This document shows positions 36,851 to 49,885 of a stretch of DNA of 60,378 bases, one piece after another (the stretch's first letter is position 1; the number at the start of each line of letters is the position of its first letter). Under the pieces are notes generated by a model. That model did no database searches. It was not told the origin of the DNA and saw only the letters and a program-made list of their open reading frames with translations. Source of the stretch: Chloroflexota bacterium (lineage in GTDB: Bacteria > Chloroflexota > Dehalococcoidia > Lucifugimonadales > UBA826); NCBI GenBank assembly GCA_003228105.1, contig QGNN01000006.1, positions 1 to 60,378 on the forward strand. The letters run 5' to 3'. The position numbers were made by a program, and so were the translations under genes.

Positions 36851-37780
36851 ATGAAATCGGTAGTTGCTTTAGCTGGTGGGGTTGGAGGAGCTAAATTGGC
36901 TCTTGGGTTTTCTTATATTTTAGGTTCTGAGGAGCTGACTGTTGTAGTCAATACTGCGGATGATGACCGTTTCTATGGATTACATGTTTCCCCTGATCTT
37001 GATACTGTGATGTATACCTTAGCAGGAGTATCCAATGCTGAAATGGGTTGGGGCCTTGCAAGTGAATCTTTTCGAACTTTAGAAAGATTGAAGGAATACG
37101 GTGTTGATGCTTGGTTTAACTTGGGCGATTTAGATCTTGCTACCCACCTATATCGCACAAAAATGTTAGATGAAGGAAAAACATTGTCAGAGGTATGTCA
37201 ACAATTGGCGAAATCTTTGGGTCTCGAGCATAAAATATTACCAGCCACCGACAGCTCCATAAAAACAATGTTGGAAACTCATGATGGGATCATGAGTTTC
37301 CAAGAGTATTTTGTGAAAAATCGGTGTGAACCTATTGTTAAATCAATAGATTTTGAGGGATCCTCAAATTGTACAGTTACTCCTGAGGTAAGACAGGCTA
37401 TCCTAGACATGGATCTACTGGTGTTCTGTCCCTCAAACCCTTTCGTTAGCCTTGCTCCAATCCTATCAGTGCCAGGAATGAAGGAAATGATCAAGTCGTT
37501 CTCGGGGAAATCAATTGGTATTAGCCCCATTGTGGAAGGGGAAGCGATCAAGGGCCCTGCTGCAAAGATGCTTAAGGAACTTGGGCACGACGTGTCCTCA
37601 GTGGGAGTCGCTCGTCAATACGTTGGGCTCTGCGACACATTCATTATAGATGAAAAAGATATGGCTCTTAAGGAAGAGATAGAATCTTTGGGAATGGATG
37701 TCTTTGTAACTCAGACTATTATGGAAACAGATCAAGACAAAAAACAATTGGCTGAATACATACTAGAGATAAGCGCGTAA
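36851..37780 (+). CDS. cofD: 2-phospho-L-lactate transferase
   Basis: CofD/FbiA transfers the phospholactate-type moiety from an activated intermediate onto Fo in coenzyme F420 biosynthesis. The 309-residue protein begins at ATG 36851 as MKSVVALAGGVGGAKLALGF, preceded by TAGGAG. Motifs include VNTADDDRFYGLHVSPDLD and GDLDLATHLYRT. The family start fits this ATG better than a longer frame from 36797. It lies head to head with recF and just before cofC. Confidence 0.92.
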   Translation: MKSVVALAGGVGGAKLALGFSYILGSEELTVVVNTADDDRFYGLHVSPDLDTVMYTLAGVSNAEMGWGLASESFRTLERLKEYGVDAWFNLGDLDLATHLYRTKMLDEGKTLSEVCQQLAKSLGLEHKILPATDSSIKTMLETHDGIMSFQEYFVKNRCEPIVKSIDFEGSSNCTVTPEVRQAILDMDLLVFCPSNPFVSLAPILSVPGMKEMIKSFSGKSIGISPIVEGEAIKGPAAKMLKELGHDVSSVGVARQYVGLCDTFIIDEKDMALKEEIESLGMDVFVTQTIMETDQDKKQLAEYILEISA

Positions 37781-37784
37781 ATAA

Positions 37785-38405
37785 GTGGATCAATTTTCTG
37801 TACTTATACCGATGAAAATTCCTAGTGAAGGTAAATCTAGGCTGGCTGATGTTTTAGATGGACCAGGTAGGAAGGCACTAATAATATCCTTATTGGAAAG
37901 AGTTCTAGAAGCCTCTATGAATTCATCTAGCGGTGATGTTTATGTAATTGGTGGCGGCTTTGAAGTGTCCGATATTTGTAGACAGAATGGTGCCAATTGG
38001 TTGGCTTCAGATTCGGGGGATTTAAATCTCGATGTTTCGGCGGGCATTGCTGAGATTACCCAAGTAGGTAATGGGACGATATATTTGCCGGGAGACCTTC
38101 CATTTGTTACCTCAGAAAATATTGACTTAGTAATTAATCGCTCAGAGAATGGCGATTTGGCAGTGTTGGTTGCATCTGAGTCTGATGGTGGTACCAACTG
38201 TGTGCTTTTTCCATATCAAACTAAACTGATTCCTTTGCTGGGTTCAGACAGTTATAGAAAACATTGCGAATACGCTGTAACCCACGGGATTCTTTTTGAA
38301 TCGCTTCGGCCAGCAGGATTACTTATAGACCTTGATACGGCAGAGGATTTAAAAAAATGCCAACGCAGAGAAAAGGGATTCTTAGCGAATGTTGGAATTA
38401 ATTGA
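37785..38405 (+). CDS. cofC: 2-phospho-L-lactate (or PEP) guanylyltransferase
   Basis: The 206-residue nucleotidyltransferase begins MDQFSVLIPMKIPSEGKSRL at GTG 37785; the family's N-terminal K/R-rich loop is intact. It activates 2-phospholactate, or phosphoenolpyruvate in many bacteria, with GTP to feed CofD. IYLPGDLPFVT holds the metal-binding aspartate. Only 4 bp separate it from cofD, so the two are co-transcribed. No cofE/fbiB or cofG/H gene is seen in the window. Confidence 0.88.
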   Translation: MDQFSVLIPMKIPSEGKSRLADVLDGPGRKALIISLLERVLEASMNSSSGDVYVIGGGFEVSDICRQNGANWLASDSGDLNLDVSAGIAEITQVGNGTIYLPGDLPFVTSENIDLVINRSENGDLAVLVASESDGGTNCVLFPYQTKLIPLLGSDSYRKHCEYAVTHGILFESLRPAGLLIDLDTAEDLKKCQRREKGFLANVGIN

Positions 38406-38432
38406 AAATATTTGTTTAAAGTGGGTTTGAGT

Positions 38433-39380
38433 ATGACTAAATTAGGTGTGTTGCTTCCTACAAGAGGATTGTTGATGACGGAGGTTCCTGCTACCAATAT
38501 AGATGAGATAGTTGATATGGCGGAAGCTGTAGAGGATTCTGGTATTGATTCAGTTTGGGTGGGGGATAGTTTAACTGCAAAACCGAGATTGGAGCCTTTC
38601 GCGGCTTTATCGGCTATAGCTGCCAGGACAAAAAATATACGACTGGGAACAGCTGTGTTACTTTCTTCTTTAAGGCATCCCGTTCAGCTTGCTCATGTAG
38701 CGACTACTTTGGATTTGATATCAGAGGGCAGGCTTGTATTGGGCATGGGAGTTGGCGGAGCCTTTAATGATGCTCAAAGACAAGAGTGGAATAACGTAGG
38801 AGTGGACCCTCGAAAGAGAGCTGGCAGATTTGAAGAGTCTCTCAAAATTTTTAAGCCGCTCACTAAGGGAGAGACCGTCACATTTTCTGGGAAACATTTT
38901 GACGTAAAAGATATTTCAATTAAACCAGTTTCCCCTCAAAACAACGGAGTACCAGTTTTGGTTGCAGCCCATGGACGCTCCAAATTGGAAAGACAGTATG
39001 AACGGGTTCTCCTTGGTGATGGGATAATATCGATCTCAGATTTTCCAGATGAATATGAGATGGCTCTAAAAAAAGTGTCCCAGTATTGTGATGAAAAAGG
39101 TACTTCGTTTAAAAATTTGGAAAAAAGCTTTTATATGACAGTGAATATCGGTGATAGAAAAGAAAAATTGACCGAGGAAGCAGATCGGTTTCTAAAATTA
39201 TATTATGGGGTGAATATATGGCAAGAAAGATGGGGCCCTTGGGGAACCGCTGAAGAGGTTTTGACCAGAATAAAAAGTTATGAGAATGTCGGCGCTGAAA
39301 CAATAATTGTAAGGTTTGCTTCATTTGACCAGGCTAGGCAGCTTGATCTCTTTTTGAATGAGGTCGTAGCGTACGTGTAA
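38433..39380 (+). CDS. Luciferase-like (LLM-class) flavin/F420 oxidoreductase
   Basis: The protein of about 315 residues starts MTKLGVLLPTRG at ATG 38433; TTG 38412 would extend it. The TIM-barrel family motifs GIDSVWVGDSLTAKPRLEPF, IRLGTAVLLSSLRHPVQLAH, and EGRLVLGMGVGGAFND place it with bacterial luciferase-like monooxygenases and F420-dependent reductases. Its position right behind cofD and cofC supports F420 as cofactor. Substrate unknown. Confidence 0.85.
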   Translation: MTKLGVLLPTRGLLMTEVPATNIDEIVDMAEAVEDSGIDSVWVGDSLTAKPRLEPFAALSAIAARTKNIRLGTAVLLSSLRHPVQLAHVATTLDLISEGRLVLGMGVGGAFNDAQRQEWNNVGVDPRKRAGRFEESLKIFKPLTKGETVTFSGKHFDVKDISIKPVSPQNNGVPVLVAAHGRSKLERQYERVLLGDGIISISDFPDEYEMALKKVSQYCDEKGTSFKNLEKSFYMTVNIGDRKEKLTEEADRFLKLYYGVNIWQERWGPWGTAEEVLTRIKSYENVGAETIIVRFASFDQARQLDLFLNEVVAYV

Positions 39381-39401
39381 GGGCTACGATTGATTAAGGG
39401 T

Positions 39402-41441
<2,040 letters not shown>

Positions 41442-41543
41442 TCATAGTAACTTGCTGGAAAAAAGTGCTCAAGGGTGCATACAGAGACATCAGCCCCGTT
41501 TCTTCTGCTAGACTGCGAAATTATCAGAAGATATACTCATTAA

Positions 41544-41573
41544 GGAGATAGAATTATCTCTTCTTTTATTTTT
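41544..41573 (+). terminator. Terminator-like hairpin upstream of the cysteine synthase gene
   Basis: GGAGATA at 41544-41550 pairs with TATCTCT at 41555-41561 around GAAT, followed by TCTTTTATTTTT. This has the form of an intrinsic terminator on the plus strand, 27 nt before the cysteine synthase start, while the upstream gene ligA is on the other strand. A small GTTACT/AGTAAC hairpin lies near 41430-41446. Leader attenuation is possible; a known riboswitch class was not recognised. Confidence 0.35.
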
Positions 41574-41599
41574 GTTAAAACTAGAGGCCGATTAAGCAC

Positions 41600-42520
41600 T
41601 TGCCGTACGCTCAAGATATTCAAGATATTGTGAATCAATATCCCGCTCTACAGGCTATCGGGAATACCCCATTAGTTAAACTGGACCTTCCCTGGGATAT
41701 AGGTAATTCGTGTATCCACGCCAAGTTTGAACAATTAAATCCGGGCGGGTCGATTAAAGATAGACCAGTATTAAGAATGCTAGCAGAAGCCGTAATTTCA
41801 GGAAAACTGAAGCAAGGTAAAACTATCCTTGATGCAACGTCGGGCAATGCAGGGATAGCATATGCGATGGTTGGAGCGATTTTGGGATTTCCAGTTGAGT
41901 TGGTGATGCCAGAAAATGCCAGTGAAGAAAGGAAAAAAAGATTACTGGCCCATGGGGCCAATCTTATATTTACTGATGCACAGCTAGGATACGATGAAGC
42001 CTTATATGAGGTTAAAAGAAGGTACGATCAAAACCCCGATAAATATTTCTACTGTGATCAATATAGTAACAGCAGCAATCCATTAGCCCATTACGAAACT
42101 ACGGCTGTAGAACTTCTGGAACAGGCACCCTTTGTTACCCATTTTGTTGGTGGGGTCGGTACTGGAGGAACCATTAGCGGCATTGGTCGAAGGTTGAAAG
42201 AAACAAATCCGTCAATAGAGGTGATTTGTATAGACTTTGAAGAATGGCCTGGAGTAGAGGGGCTAAAACCTTTAAGCGAAGGGCATATCATTCCTGAGAC
42301 CTTTGATAGTTCAGTGGTGGATCGTATGATTGGCGTGGATGTTGTTGAAGGATTTGAAATATCCCATGAATTGGCAAAGAGGGGAATTTTCGTAGGCCAG
42401 TCATCGGGGGCTTATTTGCTTGGTGCCAAACAGGTGGCTGAGGAAATCGGATCCGGCCATGTGGTGACAATTTTCAATGATATCGGTGAACGGTATTTTT
42501 CAACTTCCATGTGGGGCTAA
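41600..42520 (+). CDS. PLP-dependent cysteine synthase family protein
   Basis: The 306-residue fold-type II PLP enzyme. The Schiff-base lysine lies in GGSIKDRPV, the phosphate loop is GGVGTGGTISG, and TSGNAGI with GERYFSTSMW complete the CysK/CysM pattern. It likely condenses O-acetylserine, O-phosphoserine or homocysteine-type substrates with sulfide or a sulfur donor. CysK, CysM and cystathionine synthase cannot be separated here. The start is TTG 41600 (MPYAQDIQDIVNQYP). Confidence 0.9.
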   Translation: MPYAQDIQDIVNQYPALQAIGNTPLVKLDLPWDIGNSCIHAKFEQLNPGGSIKDRPVLRMLAEAVISGKLKQGKTILDATSGNAGIAYAMVGAILGFPVELVMPENASEERKKRLLAHGANLIFTDAQLGYDEALYEVKRRYDQNPDKYFYCDQYSNSSNPLAHYETTAVELLEQAPFVTHFVGGVGTGGTISGIGRRLKETNPSIEVICIDFEEWPGVEGLKPLSEGHIIPETFDSSVVDRMIGVDVVEGFEISHELAKRGIFVGQSSGAYLLGAKQVAEEIGSGHVVTIFNDIGERYFSTSMWG

Positions 42521-42582
42521 ATTAAACCCCTTCTACCGGATCAAATCATTTAACCGGATGTTTTCTCTGATTCATATGTGGG

Positions 42583-43488
42583 TTACAGTCTAGACAGATA
42601 TTGTCCCGAAATGTCGATTCCAACCAAGCCGCTATAGGCGTCGAGTAGTCTCGAAGTTAAAGGGCCTGGCATTACAGAATCCCCAATGTTAGATCCGTTA
42701 ATCGACGATACGGGGCATATGCAAAAGCTAGTTGAGGTAACGAAGGCTTCATCGGTCGTGTAGGCATCGTATAAATCGATATCTGCTTCTCTGGTTTCAA
42801 TTCCGAGTTCTTGTGCAAGTTCAATAGTGGTAGATCTGCTGATACCTGCTAGGACAAACTGTTCCCGAGGGGTCACCACCACGCCATCTTTCACTATAAA
42901 AAAGTTGCTCCCTGGTCCCTCACAAAGATTTCCATTCATGTCTAAGAGGATGGGCCATCCATCTGGGTTTTTGTCTTTCACTTCAAATTCTGCTTGAACA
43001 AGATTAGCGTAATTTTGTATTTTGGCTCTTGGGCTTAAAACTTCTGGAGATGTTCTTCGCACAGACAGAACAACTACGGGCATACCGTCCCTATAATACT
43101 TTGCGCGTGCTTTAAAGGGGAGCGGGACAGTCTCTACTATTACTGTTGGAGTTTCTCCATCTGGACCAGATACTCCCCTGGAAACTCTTTGTGTGACCCA
43201 ATAATCGTCGTCGTCGTCAATAAGGGGAAGATTAGTTTCAAGAACCTCCATAGTTATCTGAGCCATTTCAGTGCGAGGCATTTCGGGATCGAGCCGAGCA
43301 TACTTAAGAGAGTTATAAAGCCGATTGAGGTGTTATTCTAGTTTGAAGATTCGATGTTTGAATGTACGAGTGGTATCAAATACAGCATATCCTTGTAGAA
43401 ATCCTCGATCATGAATTGAGATGGAAGCGAGACTTTCTTGTATTATTCTACCGTTTACATAAGCTACTCTGTCCGATCCTATAATCAA
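42583..43488 (-). pseudogene. Class IV aminotransferase interrupted by a nonsense codon
   Basis: From TTG 43488 on the minus strand: MIIGSDRVAYVNGRIIQ, then SLASISIHDRGFLQGYAVFD, then RTFKHRIFKLE, an in-frame TAA at 43335-43333, and HLNRLYNSLKYARLDP continuing into an open frame from ATG 43281 to the stop at 42583. Frame is otherwise preserved, as are the PLP lysine region SPRAKIQNYAN and EGPGSNFF. It belongs with branched-chain or D-amino-acid aminotransferases. Starting at 43281 alone would drop about 70 N-terminal residues, so a single nonsense mutation is the best reading. Confidence 0.82.
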
Positions 43489-43578
43489 TCTTCTGTCGCG
43501 AATACACCCATTTATTTCGATATCGTCATCAGGCCATAGGTAATATTGGCTGCTCCAGTTTTTCCAAACATCACAGGT

Positions 43579-45899
<2,321 letters not shown>

Positions 45900-45934
45900 C
45901 CTGCTGTTTTTGAAAATAGCAGGTCTTATTTTTT
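45900..45934 (+). terminator. Strong intrinsic-terminator hairpin
   Basis: CCTGCT pairs with AGCAGG (45900-45905 with 45918-45923), extended by a G-U pair and three T-A pairs around a TTGA loop, then TCTTATTTTTT follows. A ten-pair stem plus a T-tract is a convincing Rho-independent terminator on the plus strand. No annotated plus-strand gene lies upstream, and the P1 peptidase ATG starts 12 nt further on, so it may end an unannotated small RNA or control the peptidase leader. Confidence 0.65.
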
Positions 45935-45945
45935 GGTACGTAAAT

Positions 45946-46914
45946 ATGAACAATAGTATTACAGACATTACTGGTATCAGGGTAGGACATTGGACTAACC
46001 TGGAGGCGATAACAGGGTGCACAGCTATATTATGCCCAACAGGTTCTTTGGGTGGGGTATCAGTTCGAGGGGGGTCACCTGGTACCAGAGAGACTGATGT
46101 GTTGAGCCCATCCAATCGCGTAGATGAGATTCATGCAGTTATGCTTTCAGGAGGTAGTGCCTACGGTTTAGCGGCAGCTGATGGTGCGATGCGCTACTTG
46201 GAGAGAAAAGGAATTGGAGTAAAAGTAGGTGGTAGTGTAGTACCTATCGTTCCGTCAGCAATTTTGTTCGATTTAGGAATAGGTAAGGGCGGAGTGCGTC
46301 CGGATTTAGAAAGCGGATATCACGCCTGTGAATTTGCTTCCTCAGATCCTGTAGAACAAGGGTGTATCGGAGCCGGGACGGGTGCAACTGTGGGGAAGAC
46401 CCAGGGGCCACAAAGATCCGTGAAAGGTGGGCTGGGCTCAGCGAGTATTGATTTGGGTGATGGTTTATTGGTAGGCGCATTGGTTGTCGTAAATGCGATA
46501 GGTAGTGTACACAATCCGGAAAACGGGTCATTAGTCGCAGGGCCGAGAATTAACAAATCCATGTCTAGTTCAATGGACGACTTAATATCTGGCAATTCTT
46601 TCAAGTTGCCAGATATTAATGGAAATACCACCATTGGAGTTGTAGCAACTAATGCAAAGCTGACCAAAGCTCAGGCTGCACGGATAGCTGCCAGTTCGCA
46701 TGATGGTTTAGCCTTGGCTATTAGGCCATCTCATCTAATTGGTGACGGGGACACTATGTTCTCAATATCTACGGGAGAGCAAGGTGGCATTGACGGCTAT
46801 GGTGATATGAATCGCATTATCGCGGGAGCTATCCATACCGTGTCATTAGCAATACTGAATGCTATTAATTTTGCTGAGACTATGGGTGGAATTCCCTCGG
46901 TTAAAGATTTGTAA
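45946..46914 (+). CDS. P1 family peptidase (DmpA/NylC-like Ntn hydrolase)
   Basis: The protein of about 322 residues starts MNNSITDITGIRVGHWTNLE. The family self-cleaves before an N-terminal nucleophile; the candidate site is NTTIGVVATNAKLTK near the middle of the C-terminal half. Also present are GCTAILCPTGSLGGVSVRGG, GGSAYGLAAADG and GDTMFSIS. Relatives include D-aminopeptidase DmpA, beta-peptidases and nylon-oligomer hydrolase NylC, so the exact peptide or amide substrate is unknown. The longer frame from 45910 would start inside the terminator hairpin and is not preferred. Confidence 0.88.
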   Translation: MNNSITDITGIRVGHWTNLEAITGCTAILCPTGSLGGVSVRGGSPGTRETDVLSPSNRVDEIHAVMLSGGSAYGLAAADGAMRYLERKGIGVKVGGSVVPIVPSAILFDLGIGKGGVRPDLESGYHACEFASSDPVEQGCIGAGTGATVGKTQGPQRSVKGGLGSASIDLGDGLLVGALVVVNAIGSVHNPENGSLVAGPRINKSMSSSMDDLISGNSFKLPDINGNTTIGVVATNAKLTKAQAARIAASSHDGLALAIRPSHLIGDGDTMFSISTGEQGGIDGYGDMNRIIAGAIHTVSLAILNAINFAETMGGIPSVKDL

Positions 46915-46951
46915 ATTGGGAATTTTTCCTATTTAAATAAGGATATAACTA

Positions 46952-47788
46952 ATGACTTTCCGAAAATCAATCATAGACATACAGAAAATCAAAAGTAGTG
47001 GAAAAAAGATATCTATGATTACAGCGTATGACTATTCATCAGGATATTTGGCTGAAAAAGCGGGTGTGGACATAATTTTGATTGGAGATAGCATGGGACA
47101 AGTAGTATTTGGTTATGACACCACGTTGCCAGTTTCAATGGAAGATATAATTCGACATACTCAAATGGTGGTTAGGGGTACTGAAAATACACATATCGTG
47201 AGCGATTTGCCCTTTATGAGTTATCAGGTGAATGTGGATCAGGCCGTCTTAAATGCGGGTCGATTGGTCAAAGAAGGTGGGTGCCAATCAGTTAAGTTAG
47301 AGGGTGGAGCAAGCATGGGAGCCCAGGTAAAGGCGATTGTAAATGCGGGGATACCAGTTATGGGCCATTTGGGTTTGACGCCCCAATCGGTTAATCAGCT
47401 TGGAGGATACAGGGTTCAATCTCGATCAAAGAGTCAAATTCGGAAGATTTTCAACGATATTGTTGAGTTGGAAAAAGCGGGTGCATTTGCTGTGATTCTT
47501 GAATTAGTACCAAGAGAGGTTGCAAGTGCTCTGACGCAAAAAGTACAAATTCCAGTAATAGGCATAGGGGCTGGTCCTGATTGTGACGGTCAGGTACAAG
47601 TGTTTCATGATCTGTTGGGGTTATACAAGGATTTTACCCCCAAGCATTCCCGAATATATGCAAATATCGGTGATCAAATCACTAAGTCGTTAGGCTCGTA
47701 TGTTGCGGATGTAATTTCAGGAGATTTTCCAGATGATGAAGAAAGTTTCCATATCGAGCCCGGCGTTCTGTCAGATGTGTTTGAGTAG
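46952..47788 (+). CDS. panB: 3-methyl-2-oxobutanoate hydroxymethyltransferase
   Basis: PanB adds a hydroxymethyl group from methylene-THF to ketoisovalerate, the first step of pantothenate synthesis. The 278-residue TIM-barrel protein has the family signatures ITAYDYSSGYLAEKAGVDII, GDSMGQVVFGYDTTLPVS, and GHLGLTPQSVNQLGGYRVQ, the latter two containing Mg and substrate ligands. It is followed within 10 bp by panC. Confidence 0.96.
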   Translation: MTFRKSIIDIQKIKSSGKKISMITAYDYSSGYLAEKAGVDIILIGDSMGQVVFGYDTTLPVSMEDIIRHTQMVVRGTENTHIVSDLPFMSYQVNVDQAVLNAGRLVKEGGCQSVKLEGGASMGAQVKAIVNAGIPVMGHLGLTPQSVNQLGGYRVQSRSKSQIRKIFNDIVELEKAGAFAVILELVPREVASALTQKVQIPVIGIGAGPDCDGQVQVFHDLLGLYKDFTPKHSRIYANIGDQITKSLGSYVADVISGDFPDDEESFHIEPGVLSDVFE

Positions 47789-47798
47789 CTGGGAGCAA

Positions 47799-48638
47799 AT
47801 GGAAATTTTCAGAGACGTGGCCGAATTGAGAGAAGGGATAGATAGGAGTAAATTCTCATTAGGATTGGTACCAACTATGGGATTCTTACATCACGGTCAT
47901 TTGTCTCTAATTCGAACCTCAAAAGAACAAAATAAAAAAACTGTAGTTTCAATATTTGTTAACCCAACTCAATTTAACAATTCTGAAGATTTGGATACCT
48001 ATCCACGTGACTTGGAGTCAGATATTGCCTTGCTTGTTGAAGAAGGTGTCGACTTTTTGTTTTTACCTAACACGATTCAAATTTATCCGGAAGGATTTGA
48101 AACTGAAATAAATACCGGTTCAGTAGGGGAACGTTTGGAAGGAGTGCATAGGCCGGGGCATTTTAACGGTGTTTCAACAGTAGTATGTAAATTGCTTAAT
48201 ATGTGTGCCCCGGAGAAAGTTTATTTCGGTCAAAAGGACGCACAGCAGTGTTCTGTTGTGATGAATATGGTTAGGGATCTAAATATAGATGTGGAAGTAG
48301 TAGTATGTCCCACAGTTAGAGATTCTGATGGGTTAGCTTTGAGTAGTCGTAATATTCATCTGTCAGAAAAAGAAAGAGAATCTGCTTTATTAATAAATCG
48401 GGCTCTATATCATGCCTTAAATGAATGGGATAAAGGTCAATCCGACGCAGCAGTTTTAAAAAACACAGTTGAACAAAAAATATTGTCAAATTCTTTAAAC
48501 AAGCTTGAATACATTAGCCTTGCTAATGAAATGGATTTTATTGAACAGGCTCAAGCTATGCCTGGTTCAATAATTTCAGTGGCTGTTGTGGTGGGTAAGA
48601 CGCGTCTCATAGATAACGTAGTTTTAAAATGGAGATAA
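47799..48638 (+). CDS. panC: Pantothenate synthetase
   Basis: PanC condenses pantoate and beta-alanine using ATP. The 279-residue protein carries the nucleotidyltransferase motif PTMGFLHHGHLSLI, HRPGHFNGVSTVVCKLLN, and FGQKDAQQ. DSDGLALSSRN binds ATP phosphates. ATG 47799, behind GGGAG, is preferred over a frame from 47733 that overlaps panB. It forms a panB-panC-surE cluster; panD is not visible here. Confidence 0.95.
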   Translation: MEIFRDVAELREGIDRSKFSLGLVPTMGFLHHGHLSLIRTSKEQNKKTVVSIFVNPTQFNNSEDLDTYPRDLESDIALLVEEGVDFLFLPNTIQIYPEGFETEINTGSVGERLEGVHRPGHFNGVSTVVCKLLNMCAPEKVYFGQKDAQQCSVVMNMVRDLNIDVEVVVCPTVRDSDGLALSSRNIHLSEKERESALLINRALYHALNEWDKGQSDAAVLKNTVEQKILSNSLNKLEYISLANEMDFIEQAQAMPGSIISVAVVVGKTRLIDNVVLKWR

Positions 48639-48712
48639 ATTTTACTGAAAGATCGTCCTTATAATTGTCGGTATATCAGAAAATTAATGTGTTATTCAAA
48701 GGTTGGATATTA

Positions 48713-49507
48713 ATGCGGATATTGTTAACAAATGATGATGGAATCCATTCTCCTGGCCTATGGGCTATAGCTAAATCCTTGGAGGAAATAGCCGATTTGA
48801 CAGTGGTTGTTCCCGACAGAGACCAGAGTGGCAAAGGGGCTTCCATGACTTTGTTACGTCCTTTAACGGTTGAGAAAGTTGATACCCCTAAAAACATGAA
48901 ATGCCCTACATACACAGTAGATGGTACTCCAGGGGATTGTGTCATCATGGCGTGTGAATATTTGTGTACAGAACCCATAGATTTGATAGTTTCCGGCATT
49001 AACCAAGGTGCAAATATGGGGTTAGATGTTTTTAATTCCGGCACTTTTGGTGCAGCACTACACGGATACTTTAGGGGAATCAATTCTATTGCCTTATCTG
49101 TTTTCTACAGGCAGGATGTTATATATTCTCCTGCTGCCATAGTGGGAGCTGAGATTGCCAAGATAGTGCACAGTCAAAACGTCGATTCGACAGTTTTGTT
49201 AAACGTTAACCTCCCTGCCTGTGATTTAAAAGATATTAAAGGGGTAGATCTGACGGAGCTGGGACCAAAGGCATATTTAGAAAATGTGGAAACGGTTGGA
49301 AGTGGTAGAAGAACATTTCACTGGTTACGTCACAATAAATCAATGGAAGTCACATACCAAGAAGGAACTGACGTTTGGTCCATTAACCATGACAGGGCGT
49401 CAATCACAATCGTAGACCCCTATCTCACAACCGGTAATAATACTGAATTAGGTAATTTGGTGTTGATGGGCTCTATTAATCGTCTGGGAGTGGGACCATC
49501 AAACTAG
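48713..49507 (+). CDS. surE: 5'-nucleotidase / survival protein SurE
   Basis: SurE is a metal-dependent nucleoside monophosphatase with possible exopolyphosphatase activity. The 264-residue protein starts MRILLTNDDGIHSPGLWAI at ATG 48713, with the metal-binding DD pair, and has VSGINQGANMGLDVFNSGT and VDGTPGDCVIMA. The longer frame from 48665 lacks family support. It follows panC on the same strand. Confidence 0.93.
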   Translation: MRILLTNDDGIHSPGLWAIAKSLEEIADLTVVVPDRDQSGKGASMTLLRPLTVEKVDTPKNMKCPTYTVDGTPGDCVIMACEYLCTEPIDLIVSGINQGANMGLDVFNSGTFGAALHGYFRGINSIALSVFYRQDVIYSPAAIVGAEIAKIVHSQNVDSTVLLNVNLPACDLKDIKGVDLTELGPKAYLENVETVGSGRRTFHWLRHNKSMEVTYQEGTDVWSINHDRASITIVDPYLTTGNNTELGNLVLMGSINRLGVGPSN

Positions 49508-49642
49508 GTATTTTGAGGACCGTACCCCGGAACAGTATGTTTGATTAGAAATTCTTCGTGTAAATTCAGTCCTAAACCTGGTTCATCTGGGAAATACAAA
49601 TTTCCCTCTCGGATATCAAGAAGCATGTCCTTAATGAGTACC
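49504..49642 (-). pseudogene. 3' remnant of an enolase-superfamily (mandelate racemase/MLE) gene
   Basis: The minus strand retains about 45 codons: KDMLLDIREGNLYFPDEPGL then GLNLHEEFLIKHTVPGYGPQ and a stop. The FPDEPGLGLNL block is the classic C-terminal signature of mandelate-racemase/muconate-lactonizing enzymes. The rest of the gene is absent: at about 49625-49645 the sequence changes into a plus-strand transporter remnant. It overlaps the surE stop by about 4 bp. Confidence 0.75.
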
Positions 49643-49885
49643 CCTAATACAGTTATTTGGGCTAACTATTTTGGAAGAGCATATCTAGGAAGTATTAGAG
49701 GATTTGCATTTACAATTATGGGGGCTTTTTCGGCTATGGGTGCTTTGCCGTTTGGATTCATATACGACAGGACAGGATCATATAATGATGCGGTTTTTGT
49801 ATTATTGATTCTGCCTGTAATAGCTGGGATAGCTTACATGCTGGCTTTGGAACCCAAGGCTAAACCCAACGCAAACCGTTATTAA
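49625..49885 (+). pseudogene. 3' remnant of an MFS transporter gene
   Basis: The plus strand encodes NTVIWANYFGRAYLGSIRGF followed by AFTIMGAFSAMGALPFGFIYD and a final membrane segment, then a polar tail ending AKPNANRY. The FGRxxLGSIRG motif and the following two helices match the C-terminal end of MFS carriers. About 85 of 400 residues remain with no start of its own. It abuts the enolase-superfamily remnant; the upstream part (from 49541) translates, on this strand, as nonsense over that remnant. Confidence 0.75.

Noticed and set aside
49541-49885. A full 114-residue protein starting at 49541
   Set aside because: Its first part is the antisense of an enolase-superfamily remnant, so only the transporter-like last part has meaning.
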